The translations under genes were made by a program, and so were the position numbers. The notes beneath the pieces were generated by a model that had not been told where the DNA came from, did not search any database, and was given only the letters and a program-made list of their open reading frames with translations. From Dyella lipolytica (lineage in GTDB: Bacteria; Pseudomonadota; Gammaproteobacteria; Xanthomonadales; Rhodanobacteraceae): a DNA stretch of 64,000 nt. Shown here in pieces: positions 60,014 through 64,000 of the stretch. Every line of letters begins with the position of its first letter. Within the stretch, counting starts at the first letter, position 1. The DNA is taken from the NCBI RefSeq assembly GCF_030160075.1, contig NZ_BSNQ01000003.1, forward strand, positions 2,148,383 through 2,212,382, given 5' to 3'.

Positions 60014-60763
60014 TCAGCTATCGGCAAGCCATATCAGGCTGGCGAAACGGCCGCTGCGCGCACCCTCGCGGCGATACGAATAAAAGCGCGCATCCGTGCG
60101 GGTATCGAATCCGCCGCCATAAATGCGCGTGATACCAGCCGCCAGCAGGCGCTGTCGTGCCAGTACCGCCAGATCGCACAACCAGTGCCCGGGACGCGTC
60201 GCAGTGAAGGCGTCGGTGGCAGCGGCATCCTGCTCGATGAAGGTTTTGCGTACTTCTTCGCCCACCTCGTACGACGCCGCGCCGATGCAGGGCCCGAGCC
60301 ATGCCATCAGACCGGCGGCGGGCTGCTGCATCTGCTCGATGGTTTCCTCCAATACGCCGGCAGCCAACCCGCGCCAACCGGCGTGAGCCGCGCCGATGGC
60401 GCTGCCGTCGTCGGCGCAGAACAGCACTGGCAGGCAGTCGGCGGTGAGTATCGCCAGCACGGTGCCCGGCAGACGCGAGACCGCCGCATCTGCTTCGGGT
60501 TCATGGGCACTCGGCAAAGGGCCCAGCTCGGCGACGGCCGTACCGTGCACTTGCCGCAACCAACGCGGCTCGGCGGGCAAATCCAGCGATTGGTGTAGCG
60601 CACTGCGATTGGCGCGCACGGCCTGCGCATCGTCCCCACTGCGCAAGCCAAGATTGAAACGGCCGAACGGCGCTTGCGAAATGCCAGGACCGTTGCGCGT
60701 CGTGACCGCCGCATGTACGCGATTCGGTGCGGGCCAATCGGGGAAGATCCAAGCGTCGGTCAT
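60014..60763 (-). CDS. pgeF: PgeF/YfiH-family protein (laccase-domain purine nucleosidase/peptidoglycan editing factor)
   Basis: A 249-residue protein with the family marks [39 protein letters not shown] and [14 protein letters not shown]; histidine and cysteine residues bind zinc. Family members have been reported as purine nucleoside phosphorylases or as editing factors for peptidoglycan precursors. ATG 60763 is chosen; an in-frame TTG at 60781 would overlap the rluD stop. It follows rluD, as in many genomes. Confidence 0.93.
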   Translation of the reverse strand: MTDAWIFPDWPAPNRVHAAVTTRNGPGISQAPFGRFNLGLRSGDDAQAVRANRSALHQSLDLPAEPRWLRQVHGTAVAELGPLPSAHEPEADAAVSRLPGTVLAILTADCLPVLFCADDGSAIGAAHAGWRGLAAGVLEETIEQMQQPAAGLMAWLGPCIGAASYEVGEEVRKTFIEQDAAATDAFTATRPGHWLCDLAVLARQRLLAAGITRIYGGGFDTRTDARFYSYRREGARSGRFASLIWLADS

Positions 60764-60777
60764 GGAAGTCACCGCGA

Positions 60778-61752
60778 TCAATACTCGTCCGGGCCATTGG
60801 CGGCCAGATCGGCGCGAAGCGTGGCGATCAGCGTTTCCAGGTCTGCTGGGCGCGGCGCTTCGAACGCCATCGTGGCTCCGCCAACCGGATGCTGGAACGA
60901 CAAACGCTCCGCATGCAACGCCTGTCGCCGAAAACCTCGCAGTGCCGCAGTGAGCTCAGGCGTCGCGCGTTTGGGTAGCTTCAAACCACCGCCGTACAAC
61001 GGATCACCTACCAACGGATGATTGATATGCGCCAGATGCACGCGGATCTGATGCGTACGCCCCGTTTCCAGATTGCACTGAATCAAGGTGTGGGCGCGGA
61101 AGCGTTCGCGCAAACGGTAGTGAGTGACCGCATGCTTGCCATCTTCCTCGTCGCGCACCGCTTGACGCAGGCGGTCGCCAAGGTGGCGGCCGATCGGCGC
61201 ATCGACGGTGCCGCCCGCGATCAGCGTGCCCAGCACAATGGCCTCGTACTGCCGCTCTACGTCGTGACGGGACAGCATGTCGACCAGGGCCGTATGCGTA
61301 GCGAGCGTCTTGGCCACCACCATCAGGCCGGAGGTTTCCTTGTCCAGCCGATGCACGATGCCGCCGCGCGGCAATTCAGCGAGCTTCGGATCGTGGTGCA
61401 GCAAGGCGTTGAGCACCGTGCCCGCCGGGTTGCCGGCGCCGGGGTGCACCACCAGGCCGGCCGGCTTGTTGATCACCAGCAGGTGCGGATCCTCGTGGAC
61501 GATGTCCAGCGCGATGGCCTCGGGCGCGCTGGCGACCTCGGTCTCCAGCTCCGCTTCCAGCCGTACCTGCTCACCGCCCCGCAGCAGTTGGCGCGGCGGG
61601 GCCGGCGCTCCGTCCAGGGTCACCGCGCCGGCCTTCACCCACGCGGTGAGGCGGGAGCGTGAATAGTCCGGGAACATCTCGGCCAATGCCTGGTCGAATC
61701 TCCGACCTGCGGCAGACAGGGGGACGATCGCCTCATGACGAATGATGGTCAT
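60778..61752 (-). CDS. rluD: 23S rRNA pseudouridine synthase RluD
   Basis: A 324-residue enzyme with an N-terminal S4 domain ([21 protein letters not shown]) and the RluA-type catalytic motif [17 protein letters not shown], whose aspartate is the nucleophile. [18 protein letters not shown] is the second signature. It modifies uridines in helix 69 of 23S rRNA. It is divergent from bamD across 71 bases, a common arrangement. Confidence 0.95.
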   Translation of the reverse strand: MTIIRHEAIVPLSAAGRRFDQALAEMFPDYSRSRLTAWVKAGAVTLDGAPAPPRQLLRGGEQVRLEAELETEVASAPEAIALDIVHEDPHLLVINKPAGLVVHPGAGNPAGTVLNALLHHDPKLAELPRGGIVHRLDKETSGLMVVAKTLATHTALVDMLSRHDVERQYEAIVLGTLIAGGTVDAPIGRHLGDRLRQAVRDEEDGKHAVTHYRLRERFRAHTLIQCNLETGRTHQIRVHLAHINHPLVGDPLYGGGLKLPKRATPELTAALRGFRRQALHAERLSFQHPVGGATMAFEAPRPADLETLIATLRADLAANGPDEY

Positions 61753-61823
61753 CCCTGCTCCCCCGGCTGAAGGCCGGTTTCGGCTATGATCCCTTTTCGC
61801 TCAAACATCTGAACCCCTTACTC

Positions 61824-62684
61824 ATGCGCGTAACCAAGCTGCCGGCCGTCCCGACATCTGCCCTTAAAGTACTGATCGTGCTCGTCCTGGCTTTGACGAT
61901 GAGCGCCTGCTCGTGGTTCCGGCACAACGGCGACCCGCTCGATACCTTGCCGCTGCCGCAGCTTTACGCCAAGGCACACAATGATCTGATGCATGCCGAT
62001 TATTCGGCGGCCGAGAAAGCCTACCAGCGCCTGATCGCCCGTTTCCCGTCCGGCCCGTTCAACCAGCAAGCCCAGCTGGAACTGGCCTACGCGCAGTACA
62101 AGAACAACAAGCCGGACGACGCTTATTCCACGGTCAACCGCTTCATCAAGGCCAATCCGCTCAACGACCATGTGGATTATGCCTATTACTTGCGCGGTCT
62201 GATCAACTTTGATCGCACCAGCGGTGTGATCGAGCGCGCTTTCGCTAGCGAGCGCACGGGTGCCCAGACGCGTCGCGACCAGGGTTTCAACCTGAAAGCG
62301 TTCGATGATTTCTCCGAACTCACCCGCCGCTTCCCCGACAGCGCCTACTCCGCCGATGCACGCCAGCGCATGATTTACCTGCGCAACGTGCTAGCCCAGT
62401 TCGAAGTCAACGTGGCGGACTTCTATATCCGCAATAAGGCTTACGTGGCCGCGGCCGACCGCGCCCAGTACGTGATCGAGCATTACCAGGAATCTCCGCA
62501 GGCCGGCGATGCACTCGCTATTCTTTGCCGCAGCTACCTGGCGCTGGGTCAAAAAGATCTGGCCGCGCAGACTCGCAGCGTGCTTGTGCTCAACTATCCG
62601 GATCATCCGTACCTGAAAGATCCCAAGTGGCCGCACTCGCCGTCGATGCTGCGCAAGATGATTCCGTTCTCGGGCCATTACTGA
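61824..62684 (+). CDS. bamD: outer-membrane assembly lipoprotein BamD
   Basis: A 286-residue lipoprotein with lipobox MSAC (Cys29) and five TPR-like repeats starting near residue 48 (LYAKAHNDLMHADYSAAEKAYQ, FPSGPFNQQAQLELAYAQY, FPDSAYSADARQRMIYLRN). BamD is an essential part of the BAM complex that inserts outer-membrane barrels. Ends 27 bases before a bidirectional terminator. Confidence 0.96.
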   Translation: MRVTKLPAVPTSALKVLIVLVLALTMSACSWFRHNGDPLDTLPLPQLYAKAHNDLMHADYSAAEKAYQRLIARFPSGPFNQQAQLELAYAQYKNNKPDDAYSTVNRFIKANPLNDHVDYAYYLRGLINFDRTSGVIERAFASERTGAQTRRDQGFNLKAFDDFSELTRRFPDSAYSADARQRMIYLRNVLAQFEVNVADFYIRNKAYVAAADRAQYVIEHYQESPQAGDALAILCRSYLALGQKDLAAQTRSVLVLNYPDHPYLKDPKWPHSPSMLRKMIPFSGHY

Positions 62685-62710
62685 GCCAGCGGATCACCGC
62701 CAAAAACACG

Positions 62711-62743
62711 AAAGCCGGTGCGCCTTGGGCCACCGGCTTTTTT
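62711..62743. terminator. bidirectional terminator between bamD and nadE
   Basis: AAAGCCGGTG pairs exactly with CACCGGCTTT around a ten-base loop, with T residues continuing on the plus strand (TTTTTT in total) and a short A/T run on the other side. It serves the convergent bamD and nadE. Confidence 0.85.
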
Positions 62744-62786
62744 GTGTGGCGATGAATGACGAAAACGCTCTAGCCGACGCGGCCGA

Positions 62787-64000
62787 TCACTTCCACCCCG
62801 AGGTAATCGGATAACGCCGCTCGCGGCCGAATGCGCGCGTGGTGACGCGTGGCCCAGGGGCCGACTGACGACGCTTGAATTCGTTGACCAGCACCAGCCG
62901 CACCACACGGTGCACGGTGTTTTCGTCATAGCCGGCCGCGATGATTTCCGATTGCGATTGTTCGTCTTCAATAAAGCGGGCGAGGATGGCGTCGAGTTCG
63001 TCGTAAGGGGGAAGCGAATCCTGATCGGTCTGGTTGTCGCGCAGCTCGGCCGAAGGCGGACGATCGATCACCGCCGGTGGAATCGCCCAGTCGCCCGCGT
63101 TGCCCGTTCCCCGCTGTTTGGCTTCATTGCGCCAGCGCGATAGGCGATAGACCTCGGTCTTGTAGACATCCTTGAGCGGTGCGTAAGCGCCGCACATATC
63201 GCCGTACAGCGTGGCATAACCCACCGCCATCTCGCTCTTGTTGCCGGTCGCCAGCAACAAGCGGCCGTGCTTGTTGGACAAAGCCATCAACATCACGCCG
63301 CGCGTGCGCGACTGCAGGTTCTCTTCGGTGGTATCGGGCTGCTTGCCGCCGAACAACGGCGTCAGGGCGGTCATGAATGCGTCGTAGGTCGGTTCGATAT
63401 CGATGACGTGATATTCCACACCCAGACGCTCGGCCTGTCCGCGCGCACCGTCCAGCGAGAGTTGCGAGGTGTAGCGCATCGGCATCATCACCGCCGTGAC
63501 GCGGCCCGGACCCAGTGCATCCACTGCCAGCGCCAGTGTCAGGGCCGAATCGATGCCACCGGACAAGCCCAGCAACACGCCGCCGAAACCGTTCTTGTCG
63601 ATGTAATCGCGAATGCCTCGCACGAGCGCGGCGTATAGCGTTGCTTCGCGCGATGTATCTGCAGCGATCGGCCAATCGCTGGCATGCAAAGTTCGATCGG
63701 CCGGATCAAAGTCCGCCCACAGCAAAGCATCGACGAAAGCCGGCGCGCGTGCGGCAATGCTGCCGTCGCCGTTCACCATCAATGACCCGCCGTCGTAGAC
63801 CACTTCATCCTGACCGCCGACAAGATTGAGATAGATCAGCGCGCAACCGGTTTCCTTGGCGCGAGCGACCAACACCTCTTCGCGCGTCGCTTGTTTGGCA
63901 TCGTCCCAGGGCGAGGCGTTGATCACCACGATCAGCTCCGCGCCCGCGGCGGCGGCGGCAGCCGCGGGTTCGGCCTGCCAGATGTCTTCGCAGATCAAGT
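62787..64000 (-). CDS. nadE: glutamine-dependent NAD+ synthase (5' end outside window)
   Basis: The visible part is about 404 residues, the C-terminal portion. Read from the right edge it begins LICEDIW, which holds the catalytic cysteine of the N-terminal glutaminase (nitrilase-type) domain, so the start lies beyond the window. The synthetase domain has the PP-loop LGLSGGIDSALTLALA, the ATGNKSEMAVGYATLYGD block and TRAFGRERRYPITS at the end. It amidates nicotinate adenine dinucleotide with ammonia from glutamine. Confidence 0.95.
   Translation of the reverse strand, partial: LICEDIWQAEPAAAAAAAGAELIVVINASPWDDAKQATREEVLVARAKETGCALIYLNLVGGQDEVVYDGGSLMVNGDGSIAARAPAFVDALLWADFDPADRTLHASDWPIAADTSREATLYAALVRGIRDYIDKNGFGGVLLGLSGGIDSALTLALAVDALGPGRVTAVMMPMRYTSQLSLDGARGQAERLGVEYHVIDIEPTYDAFMTALTPLFGGKQPDTTEENLQSRTRGVMLMALSNKHGRLLLATGNKSEMAVGYATLYGDMCGAYAPLKDVYKTEVYRLSRWRNEAKQRGTGNAGDWAIPPAVIDRPPSAELRDNQTDQDSLPPYDELDAILARFIEDEQSQSEIIAAGYDENTVHRVVRLVLVNEFKRRQSAPGPRVTTRAFGRERRYPITSGWK

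Overview
The window looks like the chromosome of a high-GC gammaproteobacterium of the Xanthomonadales (Lysobacterales), most likely Rhodanobacteraceae (Dyella, Luteibacter, Rhodanobacter or Frateuria). The clues are the block aspS, yebC, ruvC, ruvA, ruvB, ybgC, tolQRAB, pal, cpoB, queE, queC, tRNA-Lys; a compact late-cobalamin cluster; the rluD/bamD divergence; and the style of the polysaccharide genes. The genus is inferred from protein character and gene order only. I see no rRNA, CRISPR array, integrase or transposase.

Region 1 (1-15819) is an exopolysaccharide or O-antigen type locus. Fifteen minus-strand genes follow one another with 1-16 nt overlaps or short gaps, so they are probably one transcript. 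In order of transcription: a FdtA/QdtA-like sugar ketoisomerase, a NeuD-like acyltransferase, a GH43-like propeller protein, a FemAB-like GNAT protein, a DegT aminotransferase, a Wzx-like flippase, a GT2 glycosyltransferase, a Wzy-like membrane protein, a Wzz-like protein, a methyltransferase, an amidohydrolase, a second methyltransferase, a B12-type radical SAM protein and two GT4 glycosyltransferases. A nucleotidyltransferase-like gene, cut by the left edge, converges on them. The predicted sugar branch makes a dTDP-3-acylamino-3,6-dideoxyhexose.

Region 2 (16104-23079) lies on the plus strand. It holds a possible electron-transfer set (cytochrome b561, a single-heme cytochrome-porin resembling Cyc2, and a soluble cytochrome c), an outer-membrane-type protein, a translationally coupled trio (ECF sigma factor, zinc anti-sigma factor, subtilase lipoprotein), and folE2. 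The trio is the most intriguing part: the periplasmic tail of the anti-sigma factor resembles the propeptide-like region of the subtilase, and the subtilase lacks the usual oxyanion-hole asparagine.

Region 3 (23138-34624) is accessory metabolism and transport: an SSS symporter with its small DUF3311 partner, TetR and MarR regulators ahead of an EmrAB/outer-membrane-factor type efflux set, two SDR oxidoreductases, a LysR regulator and an NAD-binding epimerase-like protein.

Region 4 (34786-54382) is entirely on the minus strand and mostly housekeeping: cobB-cobU-cobT-cobC-cobS, fmdB-type zinc ribbon, aspS, a lipase-like hydrolase, yebC, ruvC-ruvA, kup, ruvB, ybgC-tolQRAB-pal-cpoB, queE, queC and tRNA-Lys. 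Two copies of one structured ~180-bp repeat flank aspS in opposite orientation.

Region 5 (54679-64000) holds a TonB-dependent receptor, clpB with a sigma-32-like promoter, pgeF, rluD, bamD and the C-terminal part of nadE, cut by the right edge.
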